Shown: positions 25,701 to 34,186 of the stretch, piece after piece
Numbering within the stretch: position 1 is the stretch's first letter
Layout: each line of letters opens with the position of its first letter
Assembly: GCA_001657315.1 (NCBI GenBank)
Contig: LYSV01000045.1
Span: forward strand, 1-57,104
Source: Flammeovirgaceae bacterium BBD 1991-12
GTDB lineage: Bacteria > Bacteroidota > Bacteroidia > Cytophagales > Cyclobacteriaceae
Reading direction: 5' to 3'
DNA length: 57,104 bases
Notes under the pieces: model-generated
Seen by the model: the letters and a program-made list of their open reading frames with translations, nothing else
Told to the model about the DNA's origin: nothing
Database searches by the model: none
Program-made: the position numbers and the translations under genes

Positions 25701-26099
25701 GCCTATACACAAAGAGGTTTTTTTGGAGGTAACGTAACCAATGTCTGGGGGCAATTAAGGAACCGGTGGACGGAGGATAATCCCACATCAGATATTCCAC
25801 GAGCAGGCTCTTTTAATACGGCATCAACTTTTTTGAGGAACCAGAAATATATTCATGATGGTTCCTTCCTTCGCTTACAGCTGGTGCGCCTTTCCTACGA
25901 TGTGCCAGTAAAAGCCATACCAGGGTTGAATGGACTCAATGTATATGTTGTAGGCAACAACCTAGCCCTGTGGAGTGATTATGTGGGCTATGACCCGGAG
26001 GTAAATACAAGCGGTACAGCATCCGTTCAAAGAGGTACTGACAATGCCACATACCCACGAAACAGATCTTTCACTTTTGGTGTAAACCTTAAATTTTAA
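22743..26099 (+). CDS. SusC-like TonB-dependent transporter with STN domain
   Basis: About 1118 residues from the ATG at 22743; a TTG 27 codons upstream lies in a hairpin and is not credible. After a signal segment (to about residue 33) comes an STN domain (~44-118, VSVSIRNASLEEVLSLIEDQT), which passes signals to FecR. Then comes a carboxypeptidase-regulatory-like domain (~135-210), a TonB-box-like EVVVIGYGTVQKKDLTGAV, the plug (QLLQGKIAGAQI...IRIRGGNSI...VLKDATSLAIYGTRGANGVILV) and a 22-strand barrel ending in VNLKF. It imports oligosaccharides across the outer membrane with the SusD encoded 6 bp downstream. The STN domain plus upstream FecI/FecR shows that import and induction are linked. 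Confidence 0.95.
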   Translation: MKPDLLKLLMKLSKHSLYIFVLQILQLQFVLAHETAGQYLEEVKVSVSIRNASLEEVLSLIEDQTDFVFSAYGKTIKSKSTIDLDLEQSNLKFVLETLSKQFDYNFKRVNKNIYVLKRGKKEKIKVEEEVQARVITGTVTDETGGPLPGTNVIVKGTTNGTITDADGKYVLEVAEDATMLVFSFVGYLSEEVNIEGRSVIDVNLFLDITALQEVVVIGYGTVQKKDLTGAVASVDPKLVENQPAVRIDQLLQGKIAGAQITSVSGAPWARSTIRIRGGNSIEGGNEPLWVIDGFIAGTGFDLNTLNVNDIKSIDVLKDATSLAIYGTRGANGVILVTTRNGQGLPEGRSEVSVNAYTAVQTLARKIDLLSGPELAAYQNEAATLNSAALPYTDLSTITDTDWQEEISQVGRVNNVDFSYSGNNKGTNYFVGFNYFEQEGVVRKSGLRRYQMRLNLDNKLGSKVTVGTRTNISHNEQDNVRLNFFTVTKEAFSSYPKFDSEGNYNIDDPVGGKVFANPLANLDLNDNSVKNIQLLTNAYIQYEPVKGIMLRSSMGTKLRNSRRGIFTSGELPNRAATNAGNEVKIEERFDTQLLNENTLTFDKKISAAHQLNGVLGFTWQTVQNETSNLETRSETVTIDRINLGEADLNRLNSGFSKAQFVSYLGRLNYVYKDKYFFTFVGRRDGSSRFADGNKYNFFPSGAVAWRLIEEPFMQNLGVFSDLKLRASYGQSGSTAIGSYKTLPRLAPGLLLIGESGQDGVVKNRVTKAEPAQPNLGWETTNQLDIGLEASFFGGRLNAEIDYYRKDTKDLLIELAVPTITGFGKRLENFGHLRNKGLELRLDAVVMDKNDFKWNMILTMAGNRSEAVDIGTSIGATDSINFGSAIVIEGQPVGQFWGGTYLGVVKTQEELNNLPEDVFVDARAINDNLPGFPTFLDADGNGQYNSQDFGVIGNPEPDFYGGLSNSFSYKNFHLDVNLQFTYGNDIYYAYTQRGFFGGNVTNVWGQLRNRWTEDNPTSDIPRAGSFNTASTFLRNQKYIHDGSFLRLQLVRLSYDVPVKAIPGLNGLNVYVVGNNLALWSDYVGYDPEVNTSGTASVQRGTDNATYPRNRSFTFGVNLKF

Positions 26100-26105
26100 G
26101 AAAGC

Positions 26106-27593
26106 ATGAAAAAGTACATATATATAGTATTACTGCTTGTTTTTCCGGCATGTGACGATTTCCTTGAAGAGGACACACGTGGAATTTTAAGTCCGGAAGG
26201 GTTTTATGCTACAGAAGCACAGGGGGAAGCTGGTTTATTCGGATTGTACAGTATCCTGAAACCGGGAGCTCTTTACGGGAAACTACTGTATACCTACACC
26301 ACCTATGTGACGGACGACCTTACTTCTACCAGACGAAATGGTGAGGCAAACCCTTTACATGATGGGTTGTCTACATCCAACCTGGGTGGAACTGTTGGCA
26401 TATGGAATAACTTAAACAAGCTGGTCGTAAATGCCAATTCTGTAATTACGGGGGTGCAGAATTCGGATATGGATCCGGATGCAAAAAAAATAATTGTTGC
26501 AGAGGCGATATTTTTACGATCAGTAGGGTATTACCACCTGACCCATATGTTCGGTGACGTAGTTTATCATGATCGGGATCTACCCATAGAAGAGTTGGCG
26601 GAACTGGAACAGATCTCTGCGGAAGAAATAGTGGCTGCCATGGTAGCTGACATAAAAGCCACCGAAGACGATATGGCAGAAAGCTTTTCCTCATCGGAAG
26701 GCATAAGAGCTACCAAATGGGCGGCTAAAACATTAAGAATGAAGCTGTTGTTGTGGCAAAATGATTGGGAAGAGGCGGAAGCTGTCGGTAAGGATATTAT
26801 CAATAATTCCCCCCACACCCTGGTGCCGGATTTTGCTGAACTGTGGGATAATGAGATCGATGGGTTTAACTCAGAAACGATTTGGCAAATAGTTTATGCC
26901 CAGAATCAGGGCACGAGCGTCATTCCTGATTTTTTTAACCCAAGATTGAGGGATGAACCTGCTGATCCACAACAAAGAAATGCCTTAACGGATACATTAA
27001 ATGCACTTAATGAAGGATTTACAGGTTTTGGCCTGTTTACCCCTACCAAAGATTTTATAGCAAGTCTCGCACCTGATGATACACGTACTCCCTTAAACTA
27101 CTCACAGGAGTACCTTGGGTTTCCGTTAAAATTTCCATATACTCCTAAGTTTCAAAATTTCGATAAGGAAACCTCCCCAAGACAAAATCATAGTGATAAC
27201 AACACCGTATTTCGCCTGGCAGATGTTTACCTGATGCTGGCAGAAGCTCTCAACGAACAAAACAAGCCTGACGAAGCATTGACGTATATCAATCCTATAC
27301 GCGTACGTGCCTATGAGCCTGACCGCCCTGATCTGGTTGGCCTGGATCAAGCGGCTGTAAGGCAGGTGATCTCTGATGAGAGACGATGGGAACTGGTCGG
27401 TGAAGGCCACAGAAGGTATGATCTGATCCGATGGGGGACCTATCTGGAGACCGTGAGAAACTATGACTATAATCCTGAAGGGCTTAATATGTTTGATCCT
27501 TCCGGGATCCAGGACCACCAGGTATTGTTTCCCCTGAGTCCAGAGCAGGTAAGAATAACGCCAGGCTTGAGACAGACTCCGGGTTATGAATAA
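26106..27593 (+). CDS. SusD-like glycan-binding lipoprotein (RagB/SusD family)
   Basis: 495 residues. Cys16 follows FPA and precedes DDFLEEDTRG, an acidic surface-export signal. Typical SusD features are the N-terminal FLEE...SPEGFYATEAQGEAGLFGLYSIL, the TPR-like helices (AEAIFLRSVGYYHLTHMFGDVVY) and the C-terminal block NEQNKPDEALTYINPIRVRA...DERRWELVGEGHRRYDLIRW. It forms the lid of the SusC channel and captures oligosaccharides at the cell surface. It starts 6 bp after SusC. Its stop overlaps the start of the following sulfatase by 8 bp, so the sulfatase run belongs to the same transcript. Confidence 0.94.
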   Translation: MKKYIYIVLLLVFPACDDFLEEDTRGILSPEGFYATEAQGEAGLFGLYSILKPGALYGKLLYTYTTYVTDDLTSTRRNGEANPLHDGLSTSNLGGTVGIWNNLNKLVVNANSVITGVQNSDMDPDAKKIIVAEAIFLRSVGYYHLTHMFGDVVYHDRDLPIEELAELEQISAEEIVAAMVADIKATEDDMAESFSSSEGIRATKWAAKTLRMKLLLWQNDWEEAEAVGKDIINNSPHTLVPDFAELWDNEIDGFNSETIWQIVYAQNQGTSVIPDFFNPRLRDEPADPQQRNALTDTLNALNEGFTGFGLFTPTKDFIASLAPDDTRTPLNYSQEYLGFPLKFPYTPKFQNFDKETSPRQNHSDNNTVFRLADVYLMLAEALNEQNKPDEALTYINPIRVRAYEPDRPDLVGLDQAAVRQVISDERRWELVGEGHRRYDLIRWGTYLETVRNYDYNPEGLNMFDPSGIQDHQVLFPLSPEQVRITPGLRQTPGYE

Positions 27594-29070
27594 AGGACTG
27601 AAACCCCCGGTAGGACGTAAAAGATCTATGCTCGGCATATGGATCTTCCTGATTGTCACAGTCATGGTTGCCTGTAAATCTTCAGTTGGTCCGGCGAAGG
27701 AGGGTAAACCCAATATCATCCTGCTTTATGCGGATGACCTTGGCTGGACCGACCTGGGGATGCAAGGCTCGGATTTCTATGAAACACCGGCCATTGACGG
27801 GATCGCAAAGGAAGGCATACAGTTTACCAATGCGTATGCCAATGCATCCAATTGTGCTCCGTCACGGGCATGCCTGATCTCGGGTCTTTATACCCCGCGG
27901 CATGGTATCTATACGGTGAATAATTCTGATCGGGGTAATGCCGAGAACAGGAAGCTAATTCCGATCAAAAATACTACGGTGCTGGACAGATCATTCCAAA
28001 CGCTTCCTGAAAGCCTTAAGAAGAACGGATATGCCACGTGCATGGCAGGTAAATGGCACCTGTCTTCCGACCCTCTTCCATATGGTTTTGATGAAAACTT
28101 TGGGGGCTATGAAAGAGGTCACCCTGCTTCGTACTTTTCACCGTACAAGAATCCTGCGCTGACAGACGGCGATCCGGGGGAACACCTGCCAGACCGCTTG
28201 TCTAGAGAGGTATCGAACTGGATAAAAAAGAATGCGGATACGCCCTTTTTTGTTTACCTGCCGTTTTATTCCGTGCATACCCCCATCCAGGCCCGGCAGG
28301 ATCTGATCGGTAAGTATGTGGGGAAACCTGCGGGGCAGATCCATGACCATGTGAAGTATGCCGCTATGATCGAGGCAATGGATCAGGCCGTAGCCAAAAT
28401 ACTTGCTACAGTTGAAGAGCTGGGCCTTTCTGAAAACACGATGGTGATCTTTACTTCTGACAACGGTCCGAATGGTGGTGTCTCCCTGGCCAGACCGCTG
28501 CGGGGAACAAAGGGAATGTATTATGAAGGTGGCATCAGAGTACCGTTCTATGTGAAATGGCCGAAGGCTGTTTTGCCTGGAATGATAAGCAGCGAACCCA
28601 TTACCGGTATGGACATATTTCCGACCTTGCTGGATATAATAAAGAACGCGGAGCGTCCTGATCTTGATGGTGAAAGTCTGTTGCCACTGCTAAAAGGTGC
28701 CGGTAGTCTGGAAGAACGGGAATTGTACTGGCACTTCCCTGCTTATCTCCAGGTGGGAAAAAACAACAGGGCATATCGTGAGGCTCATACCCCGGGCTGG
28801 CGGGCTACCCCGTGCAGCGTCATCAGGGACGGAGATTGGAAACTCATAGAATATTTTGAGTCGGGCGAACTGCAGCTGTTCAACCTTAAAAATGACCCCG
28901 GTGAGCGACAGGATCTGAGTGATGTCGAAATTGAGAAAAGAAACGAGTTATATGCCAAACTCAGTGGCTGGAGAGAAGATACCAAAGCACCTGTACCTAC
29001 CGAAATAAACCCTGAATATACCGGAACTACTCCCTCAGATTTTGGGACGGGGGCCGCTGATAGCCGGTAA
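27586..29070 (+). CDS. family S1 sulfatase, lipoprotein paralogue (CAPSR type)
   Basis: 494 residues. The leader ends in VMVAC (Cys30), a lipobox. Metal ligands: YADDLGWTD; formylglycine precursor Cys90 in CAPSRACLISG; then YTPRHG, GKWHLS, SDNG and YYEGGIRVP, all intact. It is a close paralogue of the sulfatase at 7943-9403, from which it differs mainly in having a lipid anchor and a ~15-residue C-terminal extension rich in Thr, Ser and Gly. The start at 27586 overlaps the SusD end; an in-frame ATG at 27628 would give a shorter leader and is an alternative. Confidence 0.92.
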   Translation: MNKGLKPPVGRKRSMLGIWIFLIVTVMVACKSSVGPAKEGKPNIILLYADDLGWTDLGMQGSDFYETPAIDGIAKEGIQFTNAYANASNCAPSRACLISGLYTPRHGIYTVNNSDRGNAENRKLIPIKNTTVLDRSFQTLPESLKKNGYATCMAGKWHLSSDPLPYGFDENFGGYERGHPASYFSPYKNPALTDGDPGEHLPDRLSREVSNWIKKNADTPFFVYLPFYSVHTPIQARQDLIGKYVGKPAGQIHDHVKYAAMIEAMDQAVAKILATVEELGLSENTMVIFTSDNGPNGGVSLARPLRGTKGMYYEGGIRVPFYVKWPKAVLPGMISSEPITGMDIFPTLLDIIKNAERPDLDGESLLPLLKGAGSLEERELYWHFPAYLQVGKNNRAYREAHTPGWRATPCSVIRDGDWKLIEYFESGELQLFNLKNDPGERQDLSDVEIEKRNELYAKLSGWREDTKAPVPTEINPEYTGTTPSDFGTGAADSR

Positions 29071-29094
29071 TTTGATAAAGTCTAAAATAATACA

Positions 29095-31122
29095 ATGAAA
29101 AATATACCCATTATCCTTCTCGTCATCTGCTCCTGTTGGTCATGTTCGGGTGACAGACTCCCTGAACTGAACCTGACTTATGAAAATGCAAAGGTTTTTA
29201 CCCGAGGTGACCAGCTTATACTATCCACGGGGCAGTTGGAAAGAGTTTATCAATTAACAGATCATGGGCTGTCAACCACAATGCTCCGCCATAGTGCTGT
29301 ATCAAATACATGGATAGATACAAATCCGGAGACTTGTGATTGGAAAATAGAGGAAAATACCCTGGGTAACCTGATTTCCCTCCAGGCAAAGGTGTCGGAT
29401 GACGAGAAGTTTACCAATAAACACATTTTGGTGGAAGCAGAGTTTGAGTATCCTGACAAACACATGATCCTCAAATATAACGTTTGGGTCTATCCTGGCG
29501 CCGTAGGCCTGAGAACGCAGCTTCAGTTAAAGGCTGTGCCGGGCTATTCATCTCAAAATGAAAGGTTTGCCACTGATATCACTGAAACCCTGGAACTGTC
29601 CAAAATGCCTGAAGAAGTGACCGCATTTGGACTGATGCAGGGAATAAAGACCAATATGGAAGAGCGCCTGCTGAGAGAAAGCCGGTCCGAATTTGGAGAT
29701 CAGAAAATTGACTGGGCCAGTGGTTTGATCCTCTCTACTAATGATGCAGGGGTGATACTGGTTAAGGAGTCCAATAAATCCACCAGTCTCAGAGATGAGG
29801 GAGATGTAGCCACGGGTGATTTTGGAATTAAGGACGGAATAGTGACCATATCAGGAGCGGGTATGTTCCCTTCAGATCTCAAAGAAGACGAATACACCAG
29901 CTCATGGGCCAACTGGATAGTGCTTTACACCGGAGACAGTGACCATGCCAACCTTGCCCTGAAGCAGTTTGACAGACTCAGATACCCAGTGCACCCTGAT
30001 CGTGATGTGTTCATGATGGCGAATACCTGGGGTAGTGAAGATATGCCTACGGAATGCATCCTGGCTGCAAGGGAAGAGAATGTGTTGAAGGAAATAGAAA
30101 GCGTGGCCGATCTTGGAATAGACATCCTGCAGATCGATGAAGGTTGGCAGAATAATGAGTGGCTGCCCGCAGGGCATTCCCGGGAGTTCCAAAGGATAAA
30201 ATTTATAAAAAGTGACTATTCCGTTTATCCGGAAGGCTGGGTCAATGTACGCAAAAAGGCCGATTCCCTGGATGTGAAACTGGGGCTTTGGGCAGCGTGG
30301 ACCATCCCGGAGGACAAACTCAGGATCAACTACGATAGCGGGAGCTTTGCTTCCTTCAAGCTTGATTTTGCCAATCTTAATACTGCCGAAAGGCGGGATA
30401 ACCTCATGAACAAGGCAAGGAACCTCATTAAATATTCCAACTACAACACCATCGTGAACTGGGATGTGACCGAGATAGCGCCAAGGGCGGGATATTTTTA
30501 TGGCAGGGAATATGGAAATATCTACCTGGAGAACCGAAAGATCAATACGGCACGGGACAATGTAATGTACGTGCCATACAAGGTGCTGCGCGATGCGTGG
30601 CAACTGTCCAGGTACGTGAACCTCAATAAATTCCAGATCACTGTTCAGAATATAGATATGGCCGGTGATAAAACCAAAACGGATGCCCATCTCCATAATC
30701 ATCCCTATGTGGTGGCTATTGCACTAATGAGCAGTCCCATCTTTTTTCAGGAAACACATTATTATACCAAAGAAGCCCGGGCACAGATCAAACCGTTGCT
30801 GGCCGCGTACAAAAAGCACAGAGCAGAGATGTATGAGGGATATGTCTTTCCGGTCGGAGATGAACCCAATAACAGCAACTGGACAGGATTTCAAAACCAT
30901 CGAACGGAAAGTGACAGCGGCTACCTGTTAATTTTCAGGGAACTGCACAACGATGAGACATCGAAAGAAATGGCACTCAAATACATTAAAGATGCTGAAA
31001 TAAGGCTGACTGACCTTATGACCAATGAGACACAGGTGGTTAAGATGAATGGAAACTCTGTTGTATTTGACATAGATAAACCGGCCGACTACAGATTCTA
31101 CCGATATGAAATTCAGGACTGA
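29095..31122 (+). CDS. GH36-like (clan GH-D) putative alpha-galactosidase, lipoprotein
   Basis: 675 residues. The leader ends in a Cys-rich segment with a possible lipobox at Cys17 (CWSC). An N-terminal beta domain (~20-290) precedes a TIM barrel. Barrel motifs recall melibiase-type enzymes: DILQIDEGWQ (Asp348, compare the DDGW of GH27/GH36), GLWAAWTIP, SFKLDFANL with Asp424 as candidate nucleophile, NWDVTE (Asp457), and YFYGREYGNIYLENR. I cannot place the acid/base with confidence, and the family assignment rests on recalled motifs. A role removing alpha-linked galactose or a related sugar fits the beta-galactosidase and sulfatases nearby. The gene overlaps the next sulfatase by 17 bp. Confidence 0.75.
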   Translation: MKNIPIILLVICSCWSCSGDRLPELNLTYENAKVFTRGDQLILSTGQLERVYQLTDHGLSTTMLRHSAVSNTWIDTNPETCDWKIEENTLGNLISLQAKVSDDEKFTNKHILVEAEFEYPDKHMILKYNVWVYPGAVGLRTQLQLKAVPGYSSQNERFATDITETLELSKMPEEVTAFGLMQGIKTNMEERLLRESRSEFGDQKIDWASGLILSTNDAGVILVKESNKSTSLRDEGDVATGDFGIKDGIVTISGAGMFPSDLKEDEYTSSWANWIVLYTGDSDHANLALKQFDRLRYPVHPDRDVFMMANTWGSEDMPTECILAAREENVLKEIESVADLGIDILQIDEGWQNNEWLPAGHSREFQRIKFIKSDYSVYPEGWVNVRKKADSLDVKLGLWAAWTIPEDKLRINYDSGSFASFKLDFANLNTAERRDNLMNKARNLIKYSNYNTIVNWDVTEIAPRAGYFYGREYGNIYLENRKINTARDNVMYVPYKVLRDAWQLSRYVNLNKFQITVQNIDMAGDKTKTDAHLHNHPYVVAIALMSSPIFFQETHYYTKEARAQIKPLLAAYKKHRAEMYEGYVFPVGDEPNNSNWTGFQNHRTESDSGYLLIFRELHNDETSKEMALKYIKDAEIRLTDLMTNETQVVKMNGNSVVFDIDKPADYRFYRYEIQD

Positions 31123-32587
31123 TCCGATACCATGGGTCGTTTTCTTTTTGCTGGCCATCTGCATTTCTTTTGTTGCCAGCGCCCAGGAAGAGAAAAGGCC
31201 CAACATCGTTTTTTTTCTGGCAGATGATCTGGGGTGGAGTGATCCGGGCTGCTATGGCAGTAATTATTATGATACACCCAACATTGATCAATTGGCTGAA
31301 GAAGGCATGAAGTTCACGTCAGCGTATATGATGCCCACCTGCTCCCCTTCGAGAGCCAGCCTTATGACGGGCAAGTATCCACCCCGGACAGGGATCTACA
31401 CTGTCGACGGGTATGCACGTACTCCCTTGGAAATGCAAAAAGTAAAAGGCATAAGATCAAAACGTTTTATTTCCACGGATGAAGTAACCATCGCTGAGGT
31501 ATTGCAGCAAGCAGGCTATGCCACAGGCCACTTCGGAAAGTGGCACCTGGGAAATGATTCGTTAACCGGTCCATTAGCCCAGGGGTTTGATGTCAACATG
31601 GGTGGAGGTGCTGAAGGAAGTCCCAAAAGCTTTTTCAGTCCTTTCGGTAACATTAAAAATATGGCACCTGCCGGAGAGGGAGAATACCTTACAAAGCTCC
31701 TGACCGACGGCGCTTGCAGATTTATTGAGAACAACAGGAGCAGGCCTTTTTTTCTGTATTTCCCGTTTTATCAGGTACATGTACCCTTGCACGCCAAAAA
31801 GGAATGGGTGGAAAAATATAAGGGAAAAGAAAGTCATGGAGGGCAGAGTGTTCCGGCCTATGGCGCCATGGTCAGCTATATGGACTATAGTATTGGACGT
31901 GTACTTGATCAATTGGAGAAGCATGGCCTGAGTGATAATACAATAATAATATTCACTTCTGACAACGGAGGCCAGATCGTGGCAACATCAAATTCACCCC
32001 TGAGAGGGCAAAAAGGGAACCTTACCGAAGGGGGCATCCGGGTGCCCCTCATTGTGAAATGGCCGGGTGAGGTACAGCCCGGATCCATTGAAGATACACC
32101 GGTAACTGTAGTAGATCATTATCCAACACTCGCCGGGATGGCCGGTACGAACATTCCGGAAAATACTGTCGTGGATGGGGTGAGTTTAGTGCCTATACTA
32201 CAGGCAAGAGAGACGCCAAAGCGGGATGCTATTTATTGGCATTTAACCTCCTACAACGGTAATGGGCGTTCCAACTCTCTGCTCTGGCAGTGCCCCGGCG
32301 GCGCTATTCGCAAGGGGGACTGGAAACTCATTGAGAATTTTGAGGATGGCACTGTACAGCTTTATAATTTAAAAAAAGACATAGGAGAGACTACTGATCT
32401 GAAAGATCAATATCCGCAAAAGGCAGGAATGCTCCTGGAAGAGCTCAGGTTATGGCGAAAAAACACCAACGCACGTGTCCCGCAGGAAGGAAACCCTCAC
32501 GTTGAGGCAAATTCACGTAACTGGATATCAAAGGCCAACCGGAGTAGGAATGTAAAGGAAACGGCGCGTCTTACCCTGATAAGGTGA
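31106..32587 (+). CDS. family S1 sulfatase, secreted (CSPSR type)
   Basis: 493 residues. A type I signal peptide ends at VASA (residue 26), with no lipobox. Metal ligands: LADDLGWSD; formylglycine precursor Cys79 in CSPSRASLMTGKYPPRTG; GKWHLG; SDNG; the Lys of RGQKGNLTEGGIRVP. The active site looks complete. The C-terminal 25 residues are basic and lack a T9SS tail. The start lies inside the end of the GH36-like gene and the stop lies 11 bp before the chosen start of the next sulfatase, so the genes are translated in series. It belongs with the next two sulfatases to a KYPxRxG/RYPARL group. Confidence 0.92.
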   Translation: MKFRTDPIPWVVFFLLAICISFVASAQEEKRPNIVFFLADDLGWSDPGCYGSNYYDTPNIDQLAEEGMKFTSAYMMPTCSPSRASLMTGKYPPRTGIYTVDGYARTPLEMQKVKGIRSKRFISTDEVTIAEVLQQAGYATGHFGKWHLGNDSLTGPLAQGFDVNMGGGAEGSPKSFFSPFGNIKNMAPAGEGEYLTKLLTDGACRFIENNRSRPFFLYFPFYQVHVPLHAKKEWVEKYKGKESHGGQSVPAYGAMVSYMDYSIGRVLDQLEKHGLSDNTIIIFTSDNGGQIVATSNSPLRGQKGNLTEGGIRVPLIVKWPGEVQPGSIEDTPVTVVDHYPTLAGMAGTNIPENTVVDGVSLVPILQARETPKRDAIYWHLTSYNGNGRSNSLLWQCPGGAIRKGDWKLIENFEDGTVQLYNLKKDIGETTDLKDQYPQKAGMLLEELRLWRKNTNARVPQEGNPHVEANSRNWISKANRSRNVKETARLTLIR

Positions 32588-32598
32588 TAGCTTATAAA

Positions 32599-34077
32599 AT
32601 GAAATACCTCAGATTGTTCTTACTCATTGCGCTGCTTCCGGCACTTACTGTTTGCAGTCAGTCGGAGAAACCAAAAAATGATGCAAAACCCAATATCATT
32701 TTTGTACTGGTTGATGACTTTGGCTGGAACCAGGTTGGCAGCTACGGTAGTGAAATTGTCAACACGCCAAATCTGGATAAATTGGCAAGAGAAGGAGCAA
32801 AGTTCACCAGTGCCTACGCTATGCCACAGTGCTCTCCCACAAGAGCAGCATTTTTATCCGGTAAGTATCCTGCGCGGTCCGGTATGACCAAAGTAATTAA
32901 CAACCGCTTTTGGGGAAAAGCGCCCATGCTTACCCCGAAAGTAAGGAAAAAGCTACCGCCGGAATGGTACAACATGGCCAAAATGCTCAAAAGTGCGGGC
33001 TACACCACCGGGATCAGCGGTAAGTGGCATGTGGCTGACAATTATCCGCTGGCTCCGATCAAGGAGAAAAAAGGTATGGCATATTTTAATGCCTATGGTT
33101 TTGACTGGGCCGGAGATGCATCCGAGGCAAAGGCTAAGAGTGACAAGGCTGTCATGGATATAACGAATGAGGTAATGGACTTTATAGATCAGAACAAAGA
33201 CAATCCCTTTTTCGCTTTTGTTTCTCACTTTACCACACATTCTCCCCTGGCAGCGCCGGATACACTGGTAGAGAAATACGTAAAAAAAGGATACTCCCGG
33301 ATGACGGATAAATGGGGCATTGTTTCTGAAAGACCTACCGCTGACATACTGGCTATGACAGAACATTTGGATCATTCCATAGGTCTGATCGTAAAAAAGA
33401 TCGAAGATCTCGGTCTGGCCGGAAATACACTCATAGCGGTAATGGGTGATAACGGGGGGTTGGGCAGGTTCTGGGACCATTCACCTTTACGTGAATCCAA
33501 AGGCTCATTGTACGAAGGTGGTATCCGGGTGCCCCTTATCTTGAAATGGCCAAAAAAGATCAAGGCAGATGTGGAAGTTACGACCCCGGTTCACATCATA
33601 GATATGTACCCTACGTTTGCTGAGATGGCCGGGGCAGGAGTCCGGAAAGATTACAAAATCGATGGAGAAAGTCTTTATCCTCTGATAAGCGGCAAAGGAA
33701 AATTTAATCGGGAAGCACTCTATTTCCATCATCCGCATTATGTGCCCATGTATGGAAAAACACCCGGCAGTATCGTCAGAAAGGGTGACTATAAGCTGAT
33801 CTATTATTTTGGAGATTATCTGAATACTGAGGGTGTGGAAGCAGAACATCGCAAGCTGTATGGCCGGCTTGAACTGGGGGAAAAAACTGAGCTGTTCAAC
33901 CTGAAGGAAGACATAGGTGAGGAAACGGATATTTCCGGTGACAGGCCTGAAAAGGTGAAAGAACTGATGTCTTTGCTGAGAAACTGGTGGGATGAAACCA
34001 ATGCATCCCTTCCCATCGTAAATCCGGATTATGATCCGGATAATCCTTTTGCGGAAACCAGCAATAAAGAACGATAG
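32599..34077 (+). CDS. family S1 sulfatase (CSPTR type)
   Basis: About 492 residues from the ATG at 32599, where MKYLRLFLLIALLPALTVCS is a good export signal. A GTG at 32584 would add five residues. Cys19 is preceded by Val, a poor lipobox, so lipidation is uncertain. Metal ligands: LVDDFGWN; formylglycine precursor Cys78 in CSPTR (Thr in place of Ser, a usual variant); GKWHV; GDNG; LYEGGIRVP. The pocket segment after GKWHV is short and contains AYGFDWAGDASEAKAK, unlike the other sulfatases. A 109-bp gap follows before the next sulfatase. Confidence 0.92.
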   Translation: MKYLRLFLLIALLPALTVCSQSEKPKNDAKPNIIFVLVDDFGWNQVGSYGSEIVNTPNLDKLAREGAKFTSAYAMPQCSPTRAAFLSGKYPARSGMTKVINNRFWGKAPMLTPKVRKKLPPEWYNMAKMLKSAGYTTGISGKWHVADNYPLAPIKEKKGMAYFNAYGFDWAGDASEAKAKSDKAVMDITNEVMDFIDQNKDNPFFAFVSHFTTHSPLAAPDTLVEKYVKKGYSRMTDKWGIVSERPTADILAMTEHLDHSIGLIVKKIEDLGLAGNTLIAVMGDNGGLGRFWDHSPLRESKGSLYEGGIRVPLILKWPKKIKADVEVTTPVHIIDMYPTFAEMAGAGVRKDYKIDGESLYPLISGKGKFNREALYFHHPHYVPMYGKTPGSIVRKGDYKLIYYFGDYLNTEGVEAEHRKLYGRLELGEKTELFNLKEDIGEETDISGDRPEKVKELMSLLRNWWDETNASLPIVNPDYDPDNPFAETSNKER

Positions 34078-34186
34078 GCTACAGGCAATTTAAAAACTCA
34101 ATGTCAGGAGACCTCGTAAGCAAAATGAAAACAGGAAAAGTCATTCATTGGTTTGTGCAGGGCATAAGCCTGAAGGTTCAATAGGA

